Origin: Calvatia gigantea
Taxonomy: Eukaryota > Basidiomycota > Agaricomycetes > Agaricales > Lycoperdaceae
Assembly: GCA_025093985.1 (NCBI GenBank)
Contig: JACAAK010000004.1
Location: forward strand, 186,001 to 250,000
DNA length: 64,000 bases
Direction: 5' to 3'
Below are positions 21,001 through 31,030 of this stretch, piece by piece (within the stretch, counting starts at the first letter, position 1; the number at the start of each line of letters is the position of its first letter). The translations under genes were made by a program, and so were the position numbers. Below the pieces are notes generated by a model. It was not told the DNA's origin. It ran no database searches and was given only the letters and a program-made list of their open reading frames with translations.

Positions 21001-23859
21001 GAGTCCTGCCAATAACCTTTCATTGACATATTCTCCTCCATTATTGGTGCGAAGTCGTTTGACTCGCATTCCGGAGAGGTTCTCTAATGCACTGATTAGC
21101 TGAATAAGCTTTTCAGAAGCCTCAGACTTCTTTCGAAGGAGGACTATATGTGCATGAGAAGAAAAGTCATCAAGGAATGTCATTGCCCATTTATATTTAT
21201 AGTAGCTAATGACGGGCAGTTCCAGCAAGTCTGAGTGACATAGCTCAAAGACTGCGGTGGCTCGCTTAGGATTAATCGGAAAGGGGTTATTATGCATTTT
21301 CCCCTTGGCACAGCCGTCGCAAATGCCTTTCCGAGTAGATGGTGCGGGAATCGACGTGATGCCCTCTACGTGCTTTGGAAGCTCAGAGAGTATGCGATCC
21401 GAAGGGTGTCCCATTCGACGATGCCAGTCGATATAATCAAGTTGGCGTAATGTCAACGCAACTGGTTTCTCCTTGCTATTTTGCAAGATATACGTGTGCA
21501 CTGTATGTATGTTGTTTTTAAACAACCGATGAGGCCAGGCGGACAATACTGCTCATTCTGATTTATCACGGATGGTGGTCCCTTTAACGGTTGCCTCTAA
21601 GACATAGCCGTTCCTAAGAATCTGGCCTGAGGACATTAACTGTTCTGTGATTTCTTTGATGTAAAAGACCAGTGCAATACATGAAGTAGCGCTCTTGGAC
21701 TTTCCGTTGTCTGTCACGTCATGCTGGAAAATCACAGACCCTCGTCCTGTCATTTCGTAAATCCGGTTGCCAGCAGCTTGTATAAGCCCATAATGGCCCA
21801 TCTTAATCTCTGTGAAATCAGAGAGATAACCGGTGACATGGTACGATGCTCCAGAATCAAGGAGCCAGTCTGCGTTATTCACAGAATGTTTGTTCCCTTC
21901 TTCTCTACACTTCTGGCACTGAGACAAATCACAAATGTGATATGTAATGATCTGATTAAGATCTTCGTGCTCTTCGTGGAGTTCTGACCTTAACTTGTCT
22001 GAATACTCGTGATTGTTCACGGTATATGTAGCGTTCATCTTACTTTCCAGCTTAGTGATACTAGCGGAATAAGCAGAAGGGGAAGCGCCTTGGGCGCACT
22101 TCCAGCATACATTGCAGGTTATGAAGTCTGTACAGCAGTGTCTACGACGAGTCCCTACAGGAGGTGGATGACGTGCTACATCTGCATAGGTGCCCCTCTC
22201 TCTTCGGCGGCCACCTCGTCGTCCCAACTCAACCTCGGAATCTCCAGGGCGTCCCGCTCCGAGGCGGACAGACCCTGTGTCTGTATCGTCCCGTCCCATC
22301 CGTTGATGGGGCTGTACATCATCTTCCGCATCAGAACAAGAATAATAGTCAGTAGAAGGTACTGACCCACACCCTCTGTCGGAACCGTAGTCGGTGTCTG
22401 AGTTGTTGTCATCTAGGATCGACTCGAGGACGGACTCGATCTCCTTCAGCACCTGCTTCTTCTTGAGTGGCTTGGGTTTCTTGATAATTGCCGGCCTGTT
22501 ATACACTGGTGCCGGCCACGCAATCGCATCTTCCTCCCTTGTGACGGTGGATGGAGTAGACTCTACATCCATTTCATCAAACCACTTCCACATCTCCTCC
22601 GAACTCTCGCCCGACGAAGAAGTTGCTTTGAGACGTTCGTCCCACTTCTTCAGTGTGGTAACCTTAGCTTTCACTGAAGGTTTGCGACGAGTTTCGGGCT
22701 CGGGCGCAGTGATGCGCAACGCGAGCAGAGTGGCATTGCTGCCAGTGGCGGCAGAGTTAGAGGCAGCGGGAGGTGTCTTGGCTCGACGCATTGCTTCTAC
22801 AAGGGTACGAGTGGATGGTGGCAGCACAGTCTGTGCCTGCGACATGAAATCCACATCCTGAATATAGCCGGAGGAGGTGGCGGCATTGCCTTGTGCACCT
22901 CCCTCCTTTCCCTTTCCCTTTCCTTTTCCTCAAGGGCGCCATCGGTGTTTCTTCTCGCTGTCGCCTTCTCCTCCAGATGGCTTCTGCTGCTGCTGCTGCT
23001 GGGGCTGCTGCTGGGCCTTCTGCTGGGGCTTTTTAGACCCCGAAGACTGCTGCTTTCCTTGCTGCTGGCACTGCTGCTGCTGTTGCTGACCACCTCCTTG
23101 TCGTGGAGTAAAGCGCGCTCGTTGCGCGTGGGCAGTCTGGTTGGAGGCGTAAGCGGCTATAATGCCGCTTCGGGCCTTATCCCACGTCAGCTCGTGAAGC
23201 GACGTGTTCGAGGTGAGGAGTGTCTGAGCTACATGGCTCAAAGACGGGTGAAGGGAGTGGAGTAGGATCATCGTTTCGATCTCTGGGGCGATGCCACTAT
23301 CCATGGTGTCAAGCTGCCCGAAAATCTGCTGGAGCTCGCTTATCTTGAGCGAGGGATCACCACCAAGAGGGAGTTCAAACGTTATTGTACGAATGAACTC
23401 GTTGTAGACCTGAGCTGGTCCAGAAAGGCCGTATTGGCCTTGCAACTGGGACCAGAGAGCGCGAGCATCCCGGGCGGAATGCTTTAACATGCTGTTGGGG
23501 AGAGTCGCCTCTATCAACCCAAGGGCTCGCATCCGGAGGTTGTTGGCCATACCAACACTGCGGCGCTCCTCAGCAGTCACAGGAATTGGGGTTCCTGGTC
23601 GTGCGGGACGTGCCGGCGAAGTGCTAGTAGCCGGGACTGCAGGGTGCTCAGGCCCATAAGCCTGCTCGTATTGGACTGGTTCGTCCAAGGCTCCAGAGAA
23701 ATCCCATCTGGTCCAGGAGCAGTCGTTTAGGGAAATGCACATAAGTGCAGATCGAAGGCGAAGAGACCAGATGGTATAATTACCCGTCCCAGTAAGGACG
23801 GGAAGCTGTCTGCTAGGGGTTTGAACAAAGCCCGGCGGAGCAGAGGCCGGTTTAGACAT
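18097..23859 (-). pseudogene. Copia B1 gag-pol frame (1920 codons, two TGA)
   Basis: A single frame from the ATG at 23859 to a stop at 18097. Order: gag (GTGNYTIWSLRLR... polyQ tail); a Cys cluster (CCTDFITCNVCWKC) instead of a clear CCHC knuckle; protease (DWLLDSGASYHVTG); pre-integrase HHCC motif (WHRRMGHP...CDGCAKGK); integrase (HSDLLELP, LDDFSSHAHIVLL); RVT_2 (NRWVFLEKSDG, RRAIYGLKQAG, AIVYVDDVNFLG); RNase H (SDSDWAQD, SSTEAEYKEL, KHVDIHYHYVREL). Two TGA interrupt it: 22930-22932 between gag and protease, also present in B2, and 21553-21555, unique to B1 (CGA in B2). The integrase second Asp is changed (RTNNGGEY instead of RTDNGGEY), so this copy should be inactive. Confidence 0.93.
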
Positions 23860-24037
23860 ATCTAAGAATAGGGTAAACATGCATTAGCATCATGTAGGAC
23901 TGCAGTGCATGATGCACGCGTCGCAACATGGGGCAGACTCAGGGATCAAATGGACCAAGGGGCCACCATCTCCCAGGTTGCATACAACCGTAGCCTCCTA
24001 CACTCTACCAGCGTTGCAAAGCGCGGTTGGAGTGAGC

Positions 24038-24057
24038 GGCGGTCGGGGCCCATAACC
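24038..24057 (-). other. Primer binding site of copia B1
   Basis: Directly inside the 5' LTR the minus strand reads GGTTATGGGCCC. The complement GGGCCCATAACC resembles the anticodon arm (CAU) of initiator tRNA-Met, as in copia and Ty5, which use the 5' half of that tRNA as primer. The same site is next to copia A (26280-26299) and copia B2. Confidence 0.7.
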
Positions 24058-24465
24058 TGTTAAGATGAGTACACCACAATCGTTTGCACTAGTGGCGGAG
24101 GGGAGTCGTACTTACTGGGTTTGTTGAGATGTGCGTTATAGACTGTAGCTAGAGGATATCTTAGAGGTATGATGGGCAGAAAGTAGACTGAATTGTCTAA
24201 GGAATATACGCATACTACATAGGTCTTATATATCTAAAGTCTCTGGTCTGTGTGCCATTCTACCTAATACAGGTGAGGTCTTATCTGCCAGTAGCATATA
24301 CAGAGCATACTGCGTACATTGTTCTACTTAATAGACCATGACCAGCAACCTAGAGTGCGGTCTAGTACATTATCTGTTATCTCTCTTCAAGAGTGAAGTA
24401 CTCAAGAACCCGTTTCAGCTATAAATAGACTGAACCAACGTAGTGGTACGGATCGAGATTCAACA
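24058..24465 (-). repeat. 5' LTR of copia B1
   Basis: 408 bp, pair of 17664-18071, flanked on the outside by GTGAG. Confidence 0.95.
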
Positions 24466-26206
24466 GTGAGTGTCCATCAAGGAATGTCATGAAATAATGT
24501 TCCCCTCCTTGTCCTCGTGGTTTAATGGGTCCGATGAGATCTGAGAATACCTGATGCAATACAGAAGGGTTTTGGACAGTCGACTCCTTTGGAATGGTGG
24601 CTCGAGTCTGTTTCTCTTTGAAACAGGCCTTGCACATCATCGGATTGTAGTCTTTGTCATCATTGAGATGCATTCCCTTCACCATTTTCTGCTGAAACAG
24701 TTTCTTGACAGATTGAGGCATGATATGGCCAAGTCAATGATGCCATGTGGTGATGGAACCAGTGGAGGCAGTCGTCATCATGATAAGTGCAGTATAATCA
24801 GGGAGATCAGCCTCGGAAGCTTGATCTGTGACTTCGATGGAGTCCAGGAGTGTGTTGACATTGTCAGATGTGATGATATAAGCATGTTCAGTGGTTCTGG
24901 CCAATGTGTTCAGGATGTAGAGACTGTTCTCCTCATGAGCTGTTGCTGCAACCTGACCAGCCTTGATAAACTGACATCCTGATTTAGTGAATTCAAGCTT
25001 GTATCCACATCGGCTGAGTGTTGAGACTGAGAGAAGGTTTCCACTAAGTTTAGGGACATAGTAAACATCAGGGATGATGTGCTCAGTGTCACAACTACCT
25101 GTCAAGATCAATAGCTGAACATGTCCAACTCCAGTTGCAAGGATGAATCACTCATCTCCCAACCAAATGCAACATAGCTCCTTGAGCTCCTGATAGGTCA
25201 CAAACCAATTGCGATGAGAACTCATGTGCAACAAGGCACTAGAGTCAACAATCCACTTTGATGACATCTCCTTTCATATAGCAAGTACCTTGGCCATGAA
25301 GAGTCAGATTGACTCCTCTTTTGAGTCTTCATTGACCACAACCATCTTTGCCAACATATCACCATCTTTCTTCTCCCCAGTCTTCCCTTCCTTCACAGCT
25401 TGATCTGCCTTCAATTTGTGGCATTCATGCTTGAAGTGACCTTTCTTCTTGCAGTACTTGCACTTCTTATCCTTCTTGTCACCATCACTAGGCTTGTTGA
25501 TAAACTTGCCCTTTGACTTCATCTGAGCTATGAAGGCAACTTGTGAAGTGCTGAGCTTGAGACTCTTCTCCTCAGTGAGGACTTGAGTGATAACGAGGTC
25601 AGTGGTGAGTTTGGACCCATCAGGGCCAGCAGACAAAGAGTTGAGGATTGTGCGAAGCATGGAATAGGAATCAGGAAGTGCATTGAGCATAGCATGAGCG
25701 ACAATGGAATCAGACAGTGGCTCGCCCAGTGTTTTGAGGATGAAAGCTTTGTGACATATGTCATTGAGCTGAGGTTCCATAGGAGTTTCGTCAGACAGTG
25801 TTCCACGAAAAATCTCCTTAATGAGATATGCGACTGTGTTCTGACCCTTCCCTTCGTAACGACGATGAAGCTTGTCCCAGACATCAAAGGCGGACACAGC
25901 ATGTATAACACCATTTAAGGGCTCATCCTTTAAGGTCAGGGTAAGCTGAGCCTTGGCCTCCATGTCACGATATTTCCAGGCATCAATTCAAGTTTGACCA
26001 GCAGTGACGGCAGTACTGTCAGTACCCAAGACAGGGTCTGGGCATTTTTCAGTGCCATCTACGATTCCCTTGAGTCCTCGCAGCTGGAGGACAGTGGATA
26101 TGCGAAATTTCCATGTCTGGAAGTTCGCGCCGTCATTTTCAAGTGATGGGATGTCGTAAAGTCGGTTTGATCCTCCGATCTGAGAAGATCCAGCAGGATT
26201 AGACAT
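24466..26206 (-). pseudogene. Copia A gag, protease and integrase N-terminus
   Basis: Starts MSNPAGSSQIGG at 26206. Gag_pre/UBN2-type gag (YDIPSLENDGANFQTWKFRI, LNDICHKAFILKTLG) with a normal zinc knuckle CKYCKKKGHFKHEC near 25430-25470. The protease motif reads WIVDSSALLHM where WIVDSGA is expected, so the catalytic Gly is changed. Then pre-integrase (IIPDVYYVPKLSGNLLSVS, WHHxLGHI, CKACFKEKQTR) and integrase up to FLDGHS, where B1 is inserted. Stops include TGA at 25988-25990 and one in WHH*LGHI at about 24732, plus a messy stretch 25112-25303. Confidence 0.9.
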
Positions 26207-26279
26207 TTTGGGGGCTTAAGGAATGAGTGTGGGAATGAGTGTGAACGAGTGGCGATAATGAGTCTGATTGATATTTATA

Positions 26280-26299
26280 GGCAGGCGGGGCCCATAACC
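26280..26299 (-). other. Primer binding site of copia A
   Basis: Minus strand GGTTATGGGCCCCGCC directly inside the 5' LTR; same initiator tRNA-Met anticodon-arm match as in B1, though the two elements' LTRs are unrelated. Confidence 0.7.
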
Positions 26300-26480
26300 T
26301 GTTGTAACGAGCGGCAGGGATCTAGAGTGAGATAATACACTCAGAATCGTAGGATGAGACTGAGGTGTACGAAAGTACAGTAAAGCTCGAAAATAGAGCG
26401 ATTACATAATGGCTGACGTAATGAGTGGAACTGAAGAATAGTCCGAAGTAAGTCCTTACAAAGAGGGTATATGCACAACA
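26300..26480 (-). repeat. 5' LTR of copia A (181 bp)
   Basis: Short LTR ending GCACAACA, flanked by AGGAT at 26481-26485. Pair of 13308-13600. Confidence 0.95.
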
Positions 26481-26559
26481 AGGATTTCACTAACTCCTAT
26501 TCACCTTATCAGTGGTGGGAAATCAACATAAGTCTGCCCTACCGGTTCGGTGGAAGCCC

Positions 26560-27973
26560 CAAAATGGTTCAGAATGCCGTCAAATTAAAATAGACGAATT
26601 TTTCTAGGTGGTACCGCTCAACAATCGACATGTACACTCCTGTAGCTAAGGCGCGTCGAGAAGCACAGAGATAATAGCTTAGGTTAAGGTACAGGATATA
26701 CGGGAGCAGTACGTTCGATAGCGAGGACGTACAAACCCAAGTACCTGGTTTGGGGCGGTAGAACATCTTGTGTGATTTAAGACGGTCTGTATTTGTACGT
26801 GGTACAATGAGCGGGTTATCAGACGCACGAATAGAAAAGACAACTGAGGTGACTGGCATTAGGTATCGTCTGTACAGAGGTGTTATGACCACAAGTACGG
26901 TTAATCTAGAGTTCGTGAACTTCCGGGCTGGGTCGTTAAAAATTGGTCAGATATCGTAGAGGACTCTATACATTAAATCATGCTCTAGACTGAGAACGAG
27001 ATGAATCGGAAGACGAGGACGCGATCGGCCCCATTGTTCCACCGGCTCTGTAGCCACACCTGCCTCGAGTTGCCCTGCCTGGGCGAGAATAAGGACCAGG
27101 AAGGGAGATGAAGGCATACCTGATTTTTCTCACAGCTGCTGCAAGCCAGATTGACCATGGTTGACGAAGCTGATCCTACAATAGCATGTTCTTGGCATCA
27201 TATCATTTATCACCACTACATGGAAAACCAAAAATACGAACCTCGAAAACCTTGGCATTCTTTCGTCCCACTTCGCCATCAGAGCTTTCCCCTTCAACGA
27301 TCAAAGGCAGTACCACGATCCAGTCACAGCCACTTCCATTTCGCAACATCAGCGGGCTATTCCTCGACTTTGAAAGGCGATGGGCAGTGCCCGGGCTGAG
27401 CGCTGAGCATCGGTAACAAGGACAAGAGCCAAGAACGGAAAAACGGGTGTGTGGTCCTGCAGAAGCAATCTAGTAGCACAATGCCAACAGATGAATTCCC
27501 TAAAGATGTAGAGAAGCCCAGCCGAATTCGCACAGGGAATGCCCTAATTCGATCAGATTCCCCTCGCCAGAATCAACGCCCAACACTTCGAGTGCATTGA
27601 TCAGAAAAGGTGAACGGCTGGGACATAGCCCTTGCGACCAACCCTTTGAAGTGATTAGTACGATTTCCCCGTGGAAACGTGTGATCACAACTCACTGTTA
27701 TTCGCAAATCCCTCTTTCTTTAGCAGTTCAAAACACGCCCGCGGCCTAAACATCATGCGTCACGAATATTCACCCTACTGGTCCCGTTCTTGATCGGAGT
27801 GTCGAAGCCCCCTGTCAGTTCTGACGCCTCCGTGAAAGTTCGTCAACGTTCCGCTCCGAATTCCTCTAACCCCTTCAACTTTGACGTGCTACGGGTATAG
27901 AGGACCATTCCCATCGACAGCCAAATTTGGTGGACGTGTTTGGAACTCTTCTGATATTTCGCATTCTTGTTGG
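26560..27973 (-). pseudogene. H3: alpha/beta-hydrolase pseudogene
   Basis: Minus-strand copy of the hydrolase gene. Recognisable parts: degenerate last exons (about 26700-26950), the exon edge ending HDLM (26975-26985), the exon with SALSPG...HLSKSRNSP-like sequence (about 27340-27420), the intron ending CTGCAG (about 27455), the exon 1 end with GTGAGT donor (about 27690-27700) and the start of exon 1 (about 27900-27970). Its 5' flank continues at 28754 beyond an inserted solo LTR. Many frames are broken. Confidence 0.65.
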
Positions 27974-28748
27974 TGTTGTAACGAGCGGCAGGGATCTAGA
28001 GTGAGATAATACACTCAGAATCGTTGAACGGGACTGAGGTGTACGAAAGTACTATCATTCTTCACCTGTTGGCCACTTGCCGGCTGTTGGCCACCCCATA
28101 TTTTCTCCTTCCCCCTCACATGCAGGGGCCCAGAATTCAAAATGTACACAGCCCTGGTAGCATAGAATATGACCATACCAAATTTTTAGTGGGAGGCTTC
28201 AGTGGAGAGTCAGGAAAAAAATAATTGTGAAGGAGGGGCCCTAATCAGTCCGTCATTTTTGCTGTGATTTCTCAGATCTTTTCCGATCCCGTGAAGATCT
28301 GGGTGTAAAATTTACTGCAAGGATGAACTACATACCAATGAATATGCCTGCAATTTTTCAGATTTATATGTCGACTTAAGCTCCGAAAATTCAAGAATTA
28401 GTGGTTCGAAAAGCAGATTGTGACAAGTGGTGACAGAGGGTGGCCAACAGCCGAAAAAACGGACTTGCGCTCACCGGAACTGCTCCGACGTGACCGTCTG
28501 TTAAAATAAAATCTTAAAAAATTCATATTCGTAGAGTAGAGGTATTTTCACATGAGTCCACAAAGTTTTAAGAGAAAACACGGAGCAACGAAGGAGTAAG
28601 AGGGAAAATTCCAAAAAAGTGGCCAACAGGTGAAGAATGATAGTACAGTAGAGCTCGAAAATAGAGCGATTACATAATGGCTGATGTAATGAGTGGAACT
28701 GAAGAATAGTCCAAAGTAAGTCCTTAAAAAGAGGGTATATACACAACA
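27974..28748 (-). repeat. Solo LTR of copia family A, with an insert
   Basis: Begins TGTTGTAACGAG and ends CACAACA. Perfect duplication GTTGG at 27969-27973 and 28749-28753. Without its 590-bp insert and the 4-bp duplication it is 181 bp, like the 5' LTR of element A. It lies in the 5' flank of hydrolase copy H3. Confidence 0.92.
28053..28642. mobile_element. 590-bp non-autonomous inverted-repeat element (MITE-like)
   Basis: Has 24-bp perfect terminal inverted repeats starting TATCATTCTTCACC and the duplication GTAC on both sides (28049-28052 and 28643-28646), inside a solo LTR whose uninterrupted sequence is known from element A. A second inverted pair, CGGCTGTTGGCCACCC, lies inside at about 28084-28099 and 28440-28455, so the core TGTTGGCCAC occurs four times. 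No transposase. The open frame over 28501-28929 crosses its end and is not a gene. I do not assign it to a superfamily. Confidence 0.85.
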
Positions 28749-28753
28749 GTTGG

Positions 28754-29110
28754 ATAGGGACAAAATCCGGCATCAATGCTGAAACTCTGGCCAGTGTCGG
28801 ATTGGTGCACGAGGCACAGAAACTGACGATTGTAGATCCGAAAAGGGGTCGTCCTGCCGCCCGTCCTGGCCTAAAGGAAGTAAGTCGCACGGAAATCCCA
28901 AGTTCACGCCCACCCGCACTCCCACGCACCGGATCAATGACGTTGTCCGAGTCCTAGGCCCCCCCGAGCCCCCCCACACCTTAAACTCGAGCTAGGGGTG
29001 TAACAAGAAGTCTCGGGAAGGGACCCCATTCCCAAATGTGGGGGTAAGCCGTATCACAGCCAAAGTGTAAGTGCTTTTTTAAATTATGGAGTTCAAGGTT
29101 CGATTAGCGC
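28754..29110 (-). other. H3 5' flank with remnant of pectate lyase 3' end
   Basis: 28754-28990 matches the 5' flank of other H copies. 29050-29110 matches the 3' end of the pectate lyase gene and the spacer after it (44725-44785), for example TCAAGGTTCGATTAGCGCTG against TCAAGGTCTGGCCAGCGCTG. So this duplicate once carried at least the end of the pectate lyase gene. Confidence 0.55.
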
Positions 29111-29639
29111 TGTTGGTAACAAAGGCCCAGGTGCTAAAGCAGGAATGGGACTGGGAAAGTCATGTTCATGTGCAGTATGTTCTAGCTGTGTGAGTGTTCT
29201 GTGGACAGGATTTTCTTGGTATACTAAAAATAGCCGATGTCCTTGGGAGGCGTTCCACATTCAGCATAGGTCTCAGGATAAATGACCTTCGAGGGGATGC
29301 CCAGCGGATAGGTTGGAACAACCCACTGCAAAATCCATTACCACACGCCAATTTAATCTTTTTATTAGGAAAGGTACAGATTTCGAGTCATATCCTTCAA
29401 GGTTTGCGTCGTTCCATGTACCGTTCCCATCAGTGTTATCAACGGAAGCGTTGGCAAACGCGTACAGTTTATCATATACGAGGCTGCAATGTAAGAGTAA
29501 GTCGCTCTTCAATAATGGCATATGTCAACGAGGGGATAGGAATGAGTCGTAATATCATGCGACGAGACCCAGAGAAAAACTTTGGGGTTGAAAGCGTCGA
29601 CCGCTCAAATATGGAGTATTCAATGCCGACTGGCCTTCC
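29111..29639 (-). other. Unassigned, one coding-like minus-strand ORF
   Basis: The minus strand is open for 82 codons at 29273-29521 and reads plausibly as protein (LYAFANASVDNTDGNGTWND), with a possible intron end (TTTTGCAG) near 29330. I do not recognise a family. Could be an exon of a lost gene. Confidence 0.3.
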
Positions 29640-30640
29640 TCTTTAGACTCTCCCTCCGACCCTTCCCCATCTCAACGTCAATGACAAAGACATACCTGCT
29701 CTTGCTCGCGACCACAAGCTAGGCTGACTGTGTTTGGCGGGGCTGATCCTATAACAGCATGTTCCTGTCGTTGTATCAGGCATTACCATTTCACATAAAA
29801 CCTAAAGTACGAACCAGGAGGACTCAGGATTCTTTCGTTCTATTTCGCCACCCGAGTGTTCGCCTTCAATGATCCCGGAGTAGTGTCACGACCAGGACAT
29901 GTAGCCCTTCTGTCTCGCAACATCGACGAGGCTATCCCTAACTTCTCCAGGTCATGGGTACCGCTCGGCCAAGCGTCGGTTCCACAATAGTGAAGGCCAA
30001 GTATGGAGGAGCGAGCGTGTGATCCTGCAGAAGAATCCTGGTCAAATGATGTCAACCGTGGAGTTTCCTTACGACGTAGGGAAACTCACAATGGATTCAT
30101 ATCAAATGAAGCCCAGCCAGTCCCCCCTTCCCAGGATCAACATCGCCATGGGCGCACTCATCGGGGGAAAGACGACGGGCTGCTGTGGAATAGAGCTCAT
30201 AACCGACTTCGAAGGTGATCAGAATCGTCTCTACGTGGCAAGGCATTATCAAAACTCGTAATTATTGTGCAGGTTCATCGTTCTCGAACGCCTAGTTGTT
30301 CATGCGTTCAGCACGCCCACATGCCCATACTTTGGACAACCCACGACTCAAACCTCCCCAACTTTCACTCCCGGTTCCGCGCTTGATCAGAGTACCAAAC
30401 GACCCCGGTTCTCAGATCTCAGGGTTCCTTGTGAACGCTCGTCGGATGAGTACCAGAATCGTTATTCCACATCGGCTTCGAGTTTCTTCAATTCCTTCGC
30501 AGAGTATTCCCTCGCAGTGACATACGACAGGTATTCCGGACCATCCCCATCGACAGTCTATGTATCCAGAGGAAATGTCAAAGACTCTTCTGACGATTGC
30601 GTGCTTGTTGGGCGGCGACAAAATCCGGCACAGTTCTCGA
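29640..30640 (-). pseudogene. H4: alpha/beta-hydrolase pseudogene
   Basis: Minus-strand copy of the hydrolase. The exon 1 end, the intron ending TTCTGCAG (about 30025), the exon with LGHDTTPGSLKANTRVAK (29840-29900) and the REQEQV exon edge (about 29690-29700) are all visible. The GHSxG block reads only as decayed sequence near 30150. No start codon at the position of the intact gene's ATG. The long plus-strand frame at 30265-30711 is its antisense. Confidence 0.65.
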
Positions 30641-31030
30641 GTGATAGATGTGAGGCACTGGACGGCGCCAAGCTAGGACATGAGGAGTTGAGTACGTCGC
30701 TCAAGAATTGAAAAGAAGGGCGCCTTACCTTCCCCCCAATCCAGAAAGCAGTAAGTACGTACTCAGTTTGGGAACACCACACATGTCGACTCCCACGCAC
30801 AGGATCAGCCGGACACAGGACAAATTCGTTCCTATCAATTGTTTCTTTAGCCGCTCCCTCACCTTGAACCCAAGCTAGCAGCGAAAAAAATCTTTCAAGG
30901 TGCCAAGGGGGGGTCCTCATTTTCAAAGGTGTAGGTGGGTTATCTCTGTAGCGTCATAGCCAAAATGTAAGTAGGTTTTGGGATCACAAATTTGGAGACT
31001 CAGGGTTTGGCTAGCGTCATTGGCAATAAC
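30641..31030 (-). other. H4 5' flank with second pectate lyase remnant
   Basis: Matches the H3 flank and, at 30950-31030, the pectate lyase 3' end and its spacer (TCAGGGTTTGGCTAGCG against TCAAGGTCTGGCCAGCG). Confidence 0.5.

Larger units (their letters stand above)
17664..24465 (-). mobile_element. Copia element B1 (6802 bp, complete)
   Basis: Complete Ty1/copia element inserted in copia A. LTRs of 408 bp each begin TGTTAAGA and end GATTCAACA on the plus strand. Perfect 5-bp target duplication GTGAG at 17659-17663 and 24466-24470. It has a primer site next to the 5' LTR, a polypurine tract GAGGAGGAG next to the 3' LTR (18072-18080), and one long gag-pol frame. The LTRs differ at about ten positions by eye, so it is not a very recent insertion. 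Confidence 0.95.
13308..26480 (-). mobile_element. Copia element A (Ty1/copia), split by three later insertions
   Basis: Bounded by LTRs that begin TGTTGTAACGAG and end GCACAACA on the plus strand, with the 5-bp target duplication AGGAT at 13303-13307 and 26481-26485. Removing B1 (17664-24465), the gypsy solo LTR (16055-16788), the family D solo LTR (16796-17309) and their target duplications leaves about 5.1 kb, the normal size of a copia element. Gene order gag-PR-IN-RT-RH on the minus strand confirms Ty1/copia. Confidence 0.95.

Noticed and set aside
22891..23265. Plus-strand frame rich in Leu over the gag region
   Set aside because: It is the antisense of the polyglutamine part of copia B1 gag (CTG repeats).
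24419..24721. Open frame whose last codons extend past FLDGHS
   Set aside because: The tail is LTR sequence of B1. The integrase continues at 17663 after removal of B1.
28501..28929. 142-codon minus-strand frame
   Set aside because: It crosses the end of the MITE-like element, the solo LTR and host flank, so it cannot be one protein.
30265..30711. 148-codon plus-strand frame
   Set aside because: Antisense of hydrolase copy H4; the minus strand aligns to the intact hydrolase.
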